A model generated the notes under the pieces. It was not told the DNA's origin. It saw only the letters and a list, made by a program, of their open reading frames with translations, and ran no database searches. From NCBI GenBank assembly GCA_936450465.1, contig OW388297.1, positions 57,156,989 through 57,220,988 of the forward strand: a stretch of DNA of 64,000 bases, read 5' to 3'. Shown piece after piece: positions 53,212 to 64,000 of the stretch. Source of the DNA: Gibbula magus. Its lineage: Eukaryota > Mollusca > Gastropoda > Trochida > Trochidae. Position 1 is the first letter of the stretch. The number at the start of each line of letters is the position of its first letter. The position numbers and the translations under genes were made by a program.

Positions 53212-55274
53212 TATACGAATACACAGGAATCTACATTAGTATGTTAATGTTGATTATTTTGCATGTTAATTAAATCAGATTTATTCTGTCTTTTAGAATA
53301 TTCACATGTTTGAAAATGTGCAGCTTTCATCTTTTCTATTCTAAATTCTTAAAGCCAAAACATGTATGTACATCATAGAAGAAATCATAGAAAATGGGGA
53401 AATATTTATAATGAGAGAGAGATCATTAGGTCATTTAGCAGTTTCTAATGTCTTACCATTAGCAGCAAAACATAAAGAGGAAGTTGATCATCAATGATAA
53501 TTTCAGGGGTCAAAATTATTGTGTATGGCGACAAAGACAGTTTTGCCTTGAAGCTCATAACCTTATCCTGTATACCAAATATAAATATATTTCTCGATGA
53601 TTTATACTTACTTTCGTCTTTGTTCGTTTTGACAGTAAATACATAATGACACACCTATGGACTGCTGTATTCGACCACTAACAGTTACATATCATTACAG
53701 GAAACTTAGGGCAGAATATCTTGTCATTTTTGTAATTACATTAAAATGAGAACTTGTCAAGTAAATATATAAGAACGTATTGCTTGTAATCACTTAATAG
53801 ACGCTTTTAAAAGAATAATATAAATGAATGAAATAAATGAATCTTCAAAGTCAATGAATTGCTTACAACAATAGAAAATACGACATTTTAATCCAACTCA
53901 TATGTTATAAAATATTACAGGAAAGTGCAAATGAGAAACATCGGCCATTTTCCCTTCATGATCTTGTTTTTTTCTTTTCAATACTGCCTTTATTATATCT
54001 TTAATTTATAAATGCTAAAATTAAGTAACGTATTCTGTTAAGCATAATTAGTTAACTGAAATCAACAATTTACAGAATGAAAAACTTAAGGTTTTCTTTC
54101 TGTAATTTTTTCTTGTATGATATTTATTGTATGTATGATTATAGTATAGTCATTCATGTGTTTTATGAACACTTTTAAAGCATAGGACCGATCAATCATT
54201 TATAACCCGTCATTCTAATGTGTCTATATCATGCGTGTTTGCAAAACATGTTATCATCCAACTAATAACACAGAATTAGTGTTCTCATTAGCATGATTTT
54301 CCTGCGGTGTTTTTACTTCCTGTTTTCATTATTGATTATATCGGAGAAGGAGTGTTTTATAAGAACATTCATTGCCATTATTAACATCTATTTGGTTCGA
54401 AAAATAGGGATTTGAAAAAATACATATCTCTTGTTTTTTGCAATCTGCAACAATGTCAAATGATTGCAGTAAATATTCAAAAGCTTAGTTTGCAAGGATG
54501 ATCTGTAAGTTTGCAATATACTCGATCCTATAGTTTTTAATAATACAAATGTTCCCCATGATTCGAGTCGATAAACTGAGATACAGCTATGAACAGAATA
54601 TATTCCATTGCATTCGATTCACTTCTGAACATAATCCTTTTAGGAAAATTTACTTTTTAAAGGATTACACATACACTAACAGAATTTGTTTTGATATATG
54701 TATGTAAAAGGTTCCCCTCTACACTGTGAATACAACAGGGGCTCTTTTCGCAAAGCACTAAGGTTAGTTAAGGAGTTATGGTTAACCTTACTAATGATTG
54801 CTTTGTTGAAAGGAGACCAAGAACGGTATATGCACTGTTGCTTCCTTGATGATATTTAATGATCATGAAGAGAGATTGTGTCAATTTGTGAGTCACAGAT
54901 TTAAGTATGTTGGGTATATGTTGTACGCCTAACATCACTCATCATTCTACCAAAAACTTCCCTGACATAGTTTCAAACATTTTATTGTCGATTGACTTGC
55001 ACTTTTGCAAAAGTAAATCACGTGGTAAAAGTTAATCACATGGATTTCTCCAAGGTAATATGCATTGGAAAGATAGATAGAAAGGTGATAGACTCAATGA
55101 AGCATTTCCTTGATTCCCGGTATCGAACATTTAATAATAACTGCCTGGTCTATTGCAATTGGTTGACTTGGAAACTATATTTATGATAATGATATAAAAC
55201 TGCTATTATATTTCTCAAATGATATGATATTGATATGTTTCGAATACTACTCCAGTAACATATATGGTGATGTT
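53212..55274. repeat. Duplicate block B1'/B2': element-free paralogue of 32975-43100
   Basis: 53800-54170 matches the flanks of the foldback MITE and of both DIRS-like elements (for example AAATGAATGAAATAAATGAA, GAGAAACATCGGCCAT, ATTATAGTATAGTCATTCAT); 54170-55100 matches 42180-43100. No gene found. Confidence 0.72.
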
Positions 55275-55287
55275 TACAAATATTCAA
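55275..55287. repeat. 13-bp LINE TSD, 3' side
   Basis: TACAAATATTCAA; identical copy at 60288-60300. Confidence 0.93.
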
Positions 55288-55350
55288 TTCTTTATTTCGT
55301 ATGCGTGGCCTCCGGCCCATATACAGGTAACAGTGAGCAGGTTGGACATG

Positions 55351-58300
55351 TTACAATAGCAACTGACTCCTCAGACGGAGTGCATGATGGATATAGAGCT
55401 GTAATGTAATAATAATGTCTGTATCACATGATGACATTAAATTTATGAAACTGTATTTTAAATCATATGGCCTGCAGACAGGCAGTAAATATATTAATCT
55501 CAAGTCGTCAAAGGCTGGACAAACCATAATAAAATGGAATTCATCTTCAATATGATCCAGTTTACATACTCTGCATAAGCGCAGTGATCTTATAACATTA
55601 CAATATCGCCCAAGTTCAACTTGTAGTCTTACCATACCAATACGAAGTTTCGTCATTTCACGACGGTAAAGGGAACAATCACTATGAGTTAAATACAATT
55701 CCGGTTTTAAATTCAACTTAAATTCAGAATAATACACATACCTGCTACTAGACTGCAAAGCGGATTTCCACTCCTGAGTTAGAATATCAGTAACCCGTTG
55801 TTTAAATTCCGAGAGAAATAATTCCACACTCCCTACTCCTTGAAACAACCAGACGTAGCCAAACCCGTAACTAAAAAGCACATTCTTAACCGAAGAAGCC
55901 CATGTATGACGATTAACGCTATCTAAAGAGTATAACATTTTATATGCCTTAAATGGGTAGCGGTGCGCAGGCAAACTAATAATTCTTAGCCAAAATTTAA
56001 TACACCTTAACAAGGACGCTAGATACACAGGGAATCTGCCACATTCTCCCATAGCTAAAACATTCGGAGTCCTTTTACCAACACTGAGAAATCGCTTGCA
56101 AGCAAGATGATGTACCCTTTCCAAGCACTCATGACGCTGGAAACCCCACAACTCGGAACCGTGTAACAAAATTGGCATAATCTGAGAATCAAATATTGTG
56201 AAAAAGACCTTGTAGGAAAACTGGCCATAAGAATACATCGTCCGCAAGACCTCATATAAAGCCTTCTTCGCCTTAACAGAGACAAAATTGCAACTCTGAG
56301 AATAACTTAGTTGACTTGTAAGAACTAAACCAAGATAATTATAGTTAGAGGTTACATGAACAGAGTCACCACAATATTTCCACTTCTCGAAACGAGATAA
56401 TCTGCCGCCTTTTCTAAAGACCATTATTTTGGTTTTTGACATATTAACTGTTAAATCCCAGGACTCACAATAACTTTGGAGAATATCAAGTCGCTTCTGT
56501 AAACCATTTACACTGTCTGAAACAAGGACAACATCATCTGCGAAGAGTAACAAGAAAACTTCGATGATATCCGGATACAACTGAATACCTCTGCTGAATT
56601 AATTATTTCATTCGCCAACTCATTAATGAATAGGGAGAATAATACAGGACTCAAGACACAGCCTTGTCTAACTCCATTTGGACAATGGAAGAAATCTGAA
56701 AAACCGTCATTTGTCTTAACACAAGACCTAAATAATTTATACATACTTTTAACACTAGAGAACAACTTCCCCTTCAAACCAATTTTGCGAAGAAGTAACA
56801 ACAATTTATTCCTATTAACACTATCAAAGGCCTTTTTGAAATCAACAAATGCAACATACAGTCTACCCTTAGTTTTGTACAAGTGCACATAATGTAAAAA
56901 GGTTATCAGCTGTAGAATATCCGGCCCTGAACCCAGACTGAGACTCCGAAATAAGAGACTTATTGTTCGCCCAATTAGTTATTCTACTATTAAGGATACC
57001 AATATATATTTTACTGAAAATTGACAATAACGTTATGCCTCGATAATTATCCGTACAGTCACGCTGTCCTCCTTTGTGTAACGGAACAATAATGCCTTCT
57101 GACCATTTCGTAGGAAAAATACCTGAATCAAAAATAGTGTTAAATAGTTTAACCATATGACAAATTAGAAATTGATTGCCGTATAAAAACATTTCCGCCA
57201 AAAGTTTATCGGTACCTGCTGATTTACCCGCCTTCAAACGCCTCAACGACCGAATAACCTCCTCTTCCACTATCGGCGAGTCAAACAACTCACAGTCGTC
57301 ACCAATGTCAACTTGACCTGACTGCATGAAACTCCCGTGATCGTCAACATGAATGTCAGTTTCATCTGACCCATTACCAGCGCTGTTATATAATCCAGTG
57401 AAATGAGCAAGCCAATCTGCACGTGATATCGGTGCAGGGACAACCCTCTTACGCATACGCTTCAGACAGGACCAAAACAAAGGATGATCATTCTTACAAG
57501 CAAGAGAACATAACTTATCAACCTGCCTCTTATTAAATACCTGTTTTTTTACCTTTAACTGTTGATTTATACTTATACCAAACATTTTTATACTGACGGT
57601 AAGTGTGACGTGCTTTACAATGTCTATGGCGTCTTAACAGCCTCCTACTCTGCAATTTTAAATCATAGCATTCTTTGTCATACCAAGGGCTTTTCAAAGG
57701 TTGGTATCTACAGATGGATGATTTAACAAAACATTTTGATGCATCATACATTATATTATTAAACATAGAAATAGACATGTCGACATCAGTGTCAAGAATA
57801 TCAGTTGCATTGCTTATTGCTGACATAGTTTCAACACTTGATAGATTGTTCATGTACAAATCCACCTTCGATTCATCCCAGACGTATTTATCAGTCTCTG
57901 TGAAGTTTGTATTATCAGGCTCTAGTGTTCCTGTTTTAAACGTTAGTGGTAGATGTTTGGATTCAGATCTGTTTCCAAGAGCAAAGTCCTGTATTGTGGA
58001 AAACAGTTCAGAAGATGCAATGCAGTAATCTATCGCACTTGCACCATTATCGCAAAAGAATGTCAATTTTCCCGTTGGTATGGAAACCCGACCGTTCAGA
58101 ATGGATATATTTAGAGATTGACACAGTTCCAAAAGTGATACACCAAACTGGTTGACAGTATTGTCCTCATTTGACCTCGGAGTTGATAATCCATCCTTGA
58201 AAATATCATCTTCGTCCACATGTCGATTCGGTTCAATATAATCAGGTAGTGCACCAGTCCTCGAATTAAAATCACCACATAATATTATGGAATGATCTGA

Positions 58301-58771
58301 ATTACATTTTTCTAAGATGTCCATAAGAGTGTCTTCTAATATAGTTATTCCATTTTTACTGGCATTGTCATTGTAAAAGGATGCATATCTTGGTGGAATG
58401 TATAAGAAACCTAATAAAATATCATTTTCAACATCAAACAATTGCTTATTAACACTGAAAAATATGCCCAAATGACATTGGTAAATACAAGTGAAACATT
58501 TAATAATAGTTCTTTTGATAAATACTTGTATGCCACCACAGTAGCGACCCTTGCCATGGAACCTGGTGGCATTCTGAGTAAAACATTTATAATCACCAAA
58601 ACTTGAGTGGTCAATTTCTTTATCTGTCCAGGTCTCTAAGCGGGCTATGACATCATGTTCTAATAAATAATTAATGAAATCAACATCATTTAATTTTGAC
58701 ATTAATCCTTCAATGTTCCAGATCGGGAAATCACATTTTAAGCTACTAGTATATAGGCTTTGACCACATCC
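55351..58771 (-). pseudogene. LINE ORF2: endonuclease and reverse transcriptase, three frameshifts
   Basis: Endonuclease (58730-57900): WNIEGLMSKLND, the Glu of RLETWTD, LCGDFNSRTG, SAIDYCIAS and catalytic His in SKHLPL, as in APE-type nucleases that nick the target. Reverse transcriptase: DNYRGITLLSIFSKIY (near 57030), SQSGFRAGYSTADN, VAFVDFKKAFDSV (first catalytic Asp), NGVRQGCVLSP, LLLFADDVVLVSDS (Asp-Asp, near 56540) and NYNYLGLVL. The C-terminus carries LQVELGRY and CRVCKLDHIEDEFHFIMVC. Frame changes occur at the T7 tract 57544-57550, near 56885 and near 56575. The frame upstream of Met 58702 is open back to the ORF1 stop codon, and the conserved WN lies before that Met, so ORF2 may not start at an AUG. 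Confidence 0.92.
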
Positions 58772-60169
58772 CTATTTCTTCCCTTTCTTGAAGGCTCCAG
58801 ATCTAAGTGTACGTTTCTTTGGCTGGTCCTGTTGGTCAGCACCCGGTTGGTCATCATCCGATTGTTGGTCAGCATCCGATTGGTCAACTTCCGGTTGGAC
58901 AGCTTCCGGTTGGTCCACTATCACCAGTTTACCTTGCTTGTAGAAGCCCTTCTTCCCATCCAGTTTCAATTGCCGAAGTTCTTCACGTTGCCGGCGTGTT
59001 AAGTCGTGATGTATTGAGATATCATTAGGTGTTAGCAGATGCCTTTGGGAGAAAATTCTGTATTTATCATCAGAGGTCACTAGCTTGATTATTATTGGTC
59101 GATTTCTATCCCGCGCACGAAAGCCAACTCTATGAGCACGAGAGAGGTCTCTATTTGTCAGATCGAGAGAAGGGATTTCATTCAATATATCAAGCACTTT
59201 TTGACGACAATCCGAAGCAGTCTCTTTATCGAGTTCTTCAACCCCTTAAATAACCAAATTATCACGTCTGCTTCCAGCTTCCAAGCCGTCTATATCGCCG
59301 TCGAACTTCTTAATTGTCTCTGTTTGATTACGGACAACAACTTTTAAATTACTTATCTTGTGTTGAAGTTCGGTAACATCCAATCTCATGACTTCGTGTT
59401 CACCACTTAAGTGTTTCACTTCCTGTAAAACCGCGGCACAGTCAGCCCGTGTATCAGCGACTCTTGCTTTCAATTCCGTGATCTCGCTCTTCATAGAAGT
59501 TTTCAGATTATCAATGTCGCTGATAATTCTATCTTGTTTGGAATTGATGTCATTTATCGGGTCTGTCGGCCCTGGGTTGCTCTCAATATCGCCGCTCCTG
59601 TTCAGTCTGTCAGACCAAAACACCAAACGTAAACATTCTGTGACGTCATTTCCCAGTTTCCCGTGCACGTGCTTCACACTTTCCACCATCTTCATTATAA
59701 CGCTGTCAAACACGAGATAATAGATATTTGTGCAAAGACAGGTACAATTAAATTGTTTTATATTAATGTCCATCAATAAAAGTGGTTGAGGATGGTTCTG
59801 ACAGTCACATAGGCCTGCGCCATAAGACGTTCTTCTGGTTGCAGTCCCCGTTGTACCGCTATATTCACGGGTGTTCACCATGCCGTATTTACCAAATCTT
59901 TCAGAGTACACCATTGTGTCAAAAACGTCTGTGAGTAACATCGTGGAAGACATTTCTAACACCAGCCCAATTCCTCTGCACAATAGTAGAACGCTCACCA
60001 AGCTAACGAATCTGTAATTCAGTTCCGTGGTAGCATCCCATCTTGTCTCGGACGTGTAGGTCGCCATTTTGTCGATCTGCCTTGTACCCGCGGGTATGCT
60101 GAATGTCCCGATACGGCCTCGCCATGCAGAAATGTCGATCATGATTTCGCCAGAGATGTCCGAGGACAT
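58772..60169 (-). pseudogene. LINE ORF1 with 2A motif and coiled coil; one premature stop
   Basis: A single frame of 466 codons interrupted only by TAA at 59246-59248, between RRDNLVI and GVEELDKE. N-terminal part (residues 1-190) unrecognised, with a hydrophobic run FVSLVSVLLLCRGIGLVL. Then the 2A element (residues 192-201, SGDIESNPGP). Residues about 205-290 form a heptad-like coiled coil. After the stop: LDILNEIPSLDLTNRDLSRA and HRVGFRARDRNRPIIIKLV, which resembles the RRM-type domain of L1-like ORF1 (Transposase_22), and an Asp/Gln-rich, finally basic tail (FKKGKK). ORF1 proteins coat LINE RNA and act as chaperones. The start at 60169 is the first Met; later Mets (residues 35, 133) are alternatives. 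Confidence 0.85.
59567..59596 (-). promoter_or_regulatory. 2A ribosome-skipping motif in ORF1
   Basis: Encodes SGDIESNPGP with the invariant D-x-E-x-N-P-G|P. In known 2A sequences the ribosome fails to form the Gly-Pro bond, releasing the upstream product (here ending at residue 200) and continuing from Pro201. Upstream context LRLVFWSDRLNR. 2A-like sequences are documented in ORF1 of several invertebrate APE-type LINEs. Confidence 0.85.
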
Positions 60170-60287
60170 ATATTTACTTCCCCTCTGCTTTTTGCGTTAT
60201 TCCATCGACATTTTGATGATATAAAGTTTGTAACTCACGCAGCAATGTGACAACCAACCTGCTCGGCTCACGCATGCGCAATCATTA

Positions 60288-60300
60288 TACAAATATTCAA
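60288..60300. repeat. 13-bp LINE TSD, 5' side
   Basis: TACAAATATTCAA, identical to 55275-55287. Confidence 0.93.
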
Positions 60301-60404
60301 CATTACACAATCTAAAGTACCAAACTGGCAAAATCTCTTTAATAAGCACAAACATCATTTGCTCAAATATGTCCAATAGTATTAAGATAATCAGCTAAGG
60401 TTCA

Positions 60405-61160
60405 GACACACATCGACAGTTTTGATGAGGAGAGGCCCAGGTGATATTTCAAAATTAATTTTAAAAAATCAATTATTTCCCTCCTAATGTCAAACCGTTG
60501 AATGCAATCTTTACCTGGCCTAACGAGAGCATTATTTCTGTAGCAAATAATCAGCCAAATGTCATACAAAGTAAAGGGCGAATTAAAGAGAGAACACAGT
60601 TTCAAATTCCCAGCAGTAATGACAATCAAAGTATTGAAAATAAAATTTGACAAAGTTATTTTTCACTTTCCTGCCTTAAATTTGGAACATTTATCAGGAT
60701 ACATTCATTTACAACGACTAAACATCAAATCGTTTTGTATGTCGTATGGCATGAGTTTGATCAAATTTACGCCCAGTATACTGAGAGTTATACTTTAATG
60801 TTAAAAGGGAGTCCTGAAAACAATTAAGCTAGGACAATTAAAACTTCTTCTAGTATAAAGATTATTCAATGTTTGATATGACTTGAAAACGATCTCAATA
60901 GCTTTGGCTTATAAAAGCCTCTTATACCACGTGTTATTTCAAAGTTAAATACAACCAAATTTTGCCGAGTTCTTTTTTTTATTTCTGCTTGATTTTATGA
61001 TATCTTTCTAAATGTCTTAAGTTGGTTGAGCACAATTAATAACAATATTTTTTTTATTTCATTCAACTACTGGTACACTACTGATTGCTACTTCAGGATT
61101 AATTTCGTGTATAATTTTTAATACTAAGTTTAATATAACGATACATAAGTTGCGATACAC
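60405..61160. repeat. Duplicate block B3' (partner 44340-45018)
   Basis: Colinear with the partner, including the SINE that follows. Begins about 100 bp beyond the LINE insertion site. Confidence 0.85.
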
Positions 61161-61161
61161 G

Positions 61162-61477
61162 AGGTGAGGTCAGGTAATTTAAGATTTAACGCTGCTTACG
61201 AGATTGTTTCACTTATATCAGGCTGCTAGTATTATAATGCAGGGAGAAAGTCCGCAACACCATGTGGATTTGCATTGCAGTGAAACCTGCGAGCATCGGA
61301 TTAAACTAGCGAACAATGGGTAATACTGCGCTGAAATTCAGTGTAGCATTATACACAAACCCAACTGCACATAGAACAGTTTTCTATAGCAGACAAAGTT
61401 GCTGAGCTCATGGCGGGATTCGAACCCTGGACCTCTTGATCCAGAGCCGAACGCGCTAACCACTGCCCTATCTCACC
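61162..61477 (-). mobile_element. SINE, old, shared with partner duplicate
   Basis: Counterpart of 45019-45325; both share the unusual GTTTTCTATAGCAGACAAAG and GCTGAGC variants. Confidence 0.9.
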
Positions 61478-61516
61478 CCTCATGCTCGAAGTATCACCTC
61501 CCAAGTGTTCAAGATG

Positions 61517-62036
61517 ATTACAGCGACCATTCCTTTGTCAGAACAACAGGAGACAGTAGCAAAGTTGTGTACAGGCAATGACCGAATCGATTCATGTAAT
61601 GTGGTCCTATCAGGTATTTGCTGAAATAGTGTTAACAATTTGTCTTGCCCGTGAATTAAATTTATCACATTGTACATGTGTACATGTAGAAAGTCAAGCT
61701 TCGTGGACATGACATTTCAATCAATGAAAAAAGGAACATTTATTACATTAGAGAACATATTTTAAAAACTTAATCAAGACTGACATTTCATGAACATGTG
61801 CTTTCTTCTATAATACTCTTAAAATGACTTTGATGTTCCATGTTCTTGAAAACATCTTGAGTTTATTATACTTAGTGAAATGTTATACTGGCAAAACTCC
61901 TTTACAGTTTGTAGATAATGTTCTTCATTCATGCTCGAAATTATTTCGAGAGCACAGTTTTGTTCACCTGGTGTCTAAAATGACAAAATGTGTGAAATAT
62001 TGCATTTTAAACATCAGTTATAAAAATTAAAGATGA
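61517..62036 (-). repeat. Recent duplicate C' with conserved 60-codon frame
   Basis: Partner of 51181-51660, keeping the same minus-strand frame (61690-61517 region). The junction with block B3' lies at GATGAT|TACAGCGACC. Confidence 0.8.
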
Positions 62037-63174
62037 TATTAGCCCATCATACATGTAGTTTATGGCTTGTTTTAATTGTATTTTATTCAATAAGAAGAAA
62101 TGAATTGGCAAAAAAGTCTAGATGACTTTTGTAAATGCCAATCAACAATGCATGTATGGTTCACATTTATACATGATGTTTAAATGATGATACATTTATG
62201 AACACAATAATCATAATGTATATGTGTGCGTGTACAGTGCAACAATCTTCATGTAAAATTCAGTGAGCTTGTTCAGTTGTTGACCAATCCAGTTCATGTA
62301 TTTATACATGAAATAAATTTCATAAAACTCATATAGCAAGTGAAAATGGTTTGCATTGCATTGCATCATATAGGGGTCTAAACAATATTTTGATCGACAA
62401 ACTTGAATTAGAATAACCTTTTATGTTTATGTTCTTACACTTTTGGATATACTTTGTCATTGATATCAAACGTGACAGCAACAAAGAAACGTTGAATGAA
62501 ATGTGAGTCGTAACCATGATATTTTCACCAAACACGCACACATCTTTCCAGGAAATCGATGTCGTAATATTACCTCTCTAATGCATTCTATGAAACCATT
62601 TAGTAGCATTTCAATTATATTATTATTTGTTGGTATTCAGAAGCTTGGTAAACTATGACTTTCTCTATGAAATATTGTAACAAACTTGTTGAAATCACAA
62701 TCCTGGACGAACATTACATGCAGTATAGCAATGATAAATGTGTGTGTACCTGTAACCCAGTTTGTCAATCCCCATTTCCATGTATCATCTTGAAATACAT
62801 GCCGTTTAAGTAATATATACGCGTTATTACATTTACATTTAATCCCGTATGTGAAGTTTTAATGTAGAAGTAAATTCCGAAATATTGTATCAACATCCTG
62901 TCAAATCATTTCGAGTTGAAAATATTTCTATTATTTCATTTCAAGATGTTATATTGTCAGTACTAATAATATCAATAGAATTTTTTAACTCTTCAAATAC
63001 GACATCAGAAGCGTGAACAACTCGGGACAAGGTGTACATGTCGGTGTGCAGTGAGATGAAACAGCCAATCAGCGATCGCGTGTCAAAAGGGGAAATTCCC
63101 CGCTTAGACATTGACGAGCTTGCTCGGCAGAAGCCCAGTTTGATTCACGTGACCAGTATACCCATAAAATCAAT
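62037..63174. other. AT-rich stretch without identifiable genes
   Basis: Nothing recognised. Confidence 0.35.
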
Positions 63175-63970
63175 TACGTAATGATATATTCTTAACATGT
63201 AATTACTGAAATATATCAGATAAGCAATCTAAGCCTGGTGAATGAAACGTTTATTATTCTTGGAAATTACAAAATGTTATTTAGTACTAAAAGTTGTATG
63301 TAGAAATATATTAACATCATTAAATTAGAATATATACTCACCCAAATACTTCCTTTCTCTGAAGATACCAAATCAATAACCATGTCATCAGCGTTTCATA
63401 AGGATGCACCCTTCTACAAGGATATTGATCAATTATGAGCTGACGAAAATACATCATATAAGCCACTGAACATATATACAACTTCGCCATTCAATGTTTT
63501 ATCTGTATAAGGTAATTATAATTAGCAGATCAAACATTAAGTCTTGTAGCGACGAATGTCATTTGATCATTGAGGTTTTTCTTGTGTCTGTATCATCTGA
63601 AACCTTAATGTTGAATTAAAAGAAATTAATGTCAGGGCGAGCAACATACTTTTTTGCTGATTGGACCATTAATTATGTTTCTATTTCTGAGTACATGTAT
63701 AATGCTATTTTAAACAAATAGAAATGTCACATACATGTATGTAAAATACACAAACTATATAAAAAGTAGAAAACAAGTCGTCATGCACATTTAATTTATG
63801 AACTTTCTTAACATTAACACATGTTTGCTCGGAAACATATTAACTCAGTTTAATAGGTTACATGAGAACAAGGTAGTACTCACTCCGCTACTCTTTATTC
63901 AACATTTAAAGGTCCCAAAAACATAGTTTTCAAACATTGAAAACTTCCAAAACTAATGAGAGAATGTATT
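63175..63970. repeat. Duplicate block B4' with a single minisatellite unit remnant
   Basis: 63175-63450 aligns with 47330-47617. At 63893-63930 CTTTATTCAACATTTAAAGG-TCCCAAAAA matches the right edge of the 26-bp array, so this locus keeps one unit. The 440 bp in between is unrelated to the array. Confidence 0.8.
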
Positions 63971-64000
63971 TGCAACAACTTATTTGGCAAGTATTCCATA

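Larger units (their letters stand above)
55288..60287 (-). mobile_element. Full-length APE-type LINE with 2A-bearing ORF1
   Basis: 5.0 kb, bounded by a perfect 13-bp TSD. On the minus strand: 118-bp 5' UTR, ORF1 (60169-58772), ORF2 with APE-like endonuclease and reverse transcriptase (58771-55351) and a short 3' UTR ending CGAAATAAAGAA without poly(A). The domain set and C-terminal C-x2-C-...-H-x4-C knuckle fit Jockey/CR1-group elements; the exact clade is not decided. It moves by target-primed reverse transcription. ORF1 has one in-frame TAA and ORF2 three frameshifts, so this copy is dead but young. Confidence 0.93.

Noticed and set aside
53200..53215. Possible telomere-like or transposon-specific TATATATAC motif shared by 51010 and 53210
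   Set aside because: It is only the terminus of the foldback MITE, already accounted for.

Overview
This is a eukaryotic, AT-rich intergenic window with no recognisable intact host gene. The abundant roughly 300-bp tRNA-derived SINEs with (CTCA)n/(CCTCA)n tails, the repeated TTTAACGCCGCTT motif, and the mix of a 2A-type LINE, a DIRS element, BEL/Pao, Polinton and CACTA relics point to a marine mollusc, most likely a gastropod (abalone-like). That assignment is inference from repeat style, not proof. The window is essentially a graveyard plus nursery of mobile elements laid over several old segmental duplications.

Layout. 0.6-2.2 kb holds a decayed Polinton/Maverick protein-primed DNA polymerase on the minus strand. 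3.2-3.6 kb is a tandem repeat. 4.4-5.4 kb is a GC-rich patch encoding CCHC zinc knuckles. 5.8-31 kb is dominated by SINEs and by a 55-65 bp hairpin mini-retroposon with target-site duplications (TSDs), with relics of a BEL/Pao integrase (8.2-8.6 kb), a CACTA transposase (13.0-14.1 kb), a Tc1/mariner transposase (17.8-18.2 kb) and two LINE fragments (15.6-16.5 and 18.9-19.8 kb).

33.1-33.8 kb is a foldback MITE carrying four CRE (TGACGTCA) sites and broken by a SINE. 34.0-40.8 kb is a nearly complete DIRS-type tyrosine-recombinase retrotransposon on the minus strand: gag, reverse transcriptase/RNase H/methyltransferase-like region, tyrosine recombinase, 178-bp inverted terminal repeats and an internal complementary region. 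Immediately beside it, 40.85-42.17 kb is a second, non-autonomous element of the same architecture with unrelated termini. 45.9-47.2 kb has two TTAA-flanked MITEs sharing one TTAA. 47.6-48.0 kb is a 26-bp minisatellite. 55.3-60.3 kb is a 5.0-kb APE-type LINE on the minus strand, bounded by a 13-bp TSD, whose ORF1 carries a canonical 2A ribosome-skipping motif (D-I-E-S-N-P-G-P).

Segmental structure. Several stretches are paralogous and colinear (8.8-11.0 with 16.6-21.5 kb; 33.0-48.1 with 53.8-64.0 kb). The second copy of the latter pair lacks both DIRS-like elements and the foldback MITE, so it supplies natural empty sites, and the 5-kb LINE sits only in that copy. A separate, very recent duplication links 51.18-51.66 with 61.52-62.04 kb.

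The elements interact as parasites of parasites: SINEs and mini-retroposons end in a common hairpin plus GTTAAAC plus CTCA tail and probably borrow a LINE reverse transcriptase; the small DIRS-like element probably borrows a DIRS machinery; MITEs are nested in both. Most coding relics carry frameshifts or stops. The DIRS reverse transcriptase frame is intact over 707 codons, and the 2A LINE is full length with few lesions.
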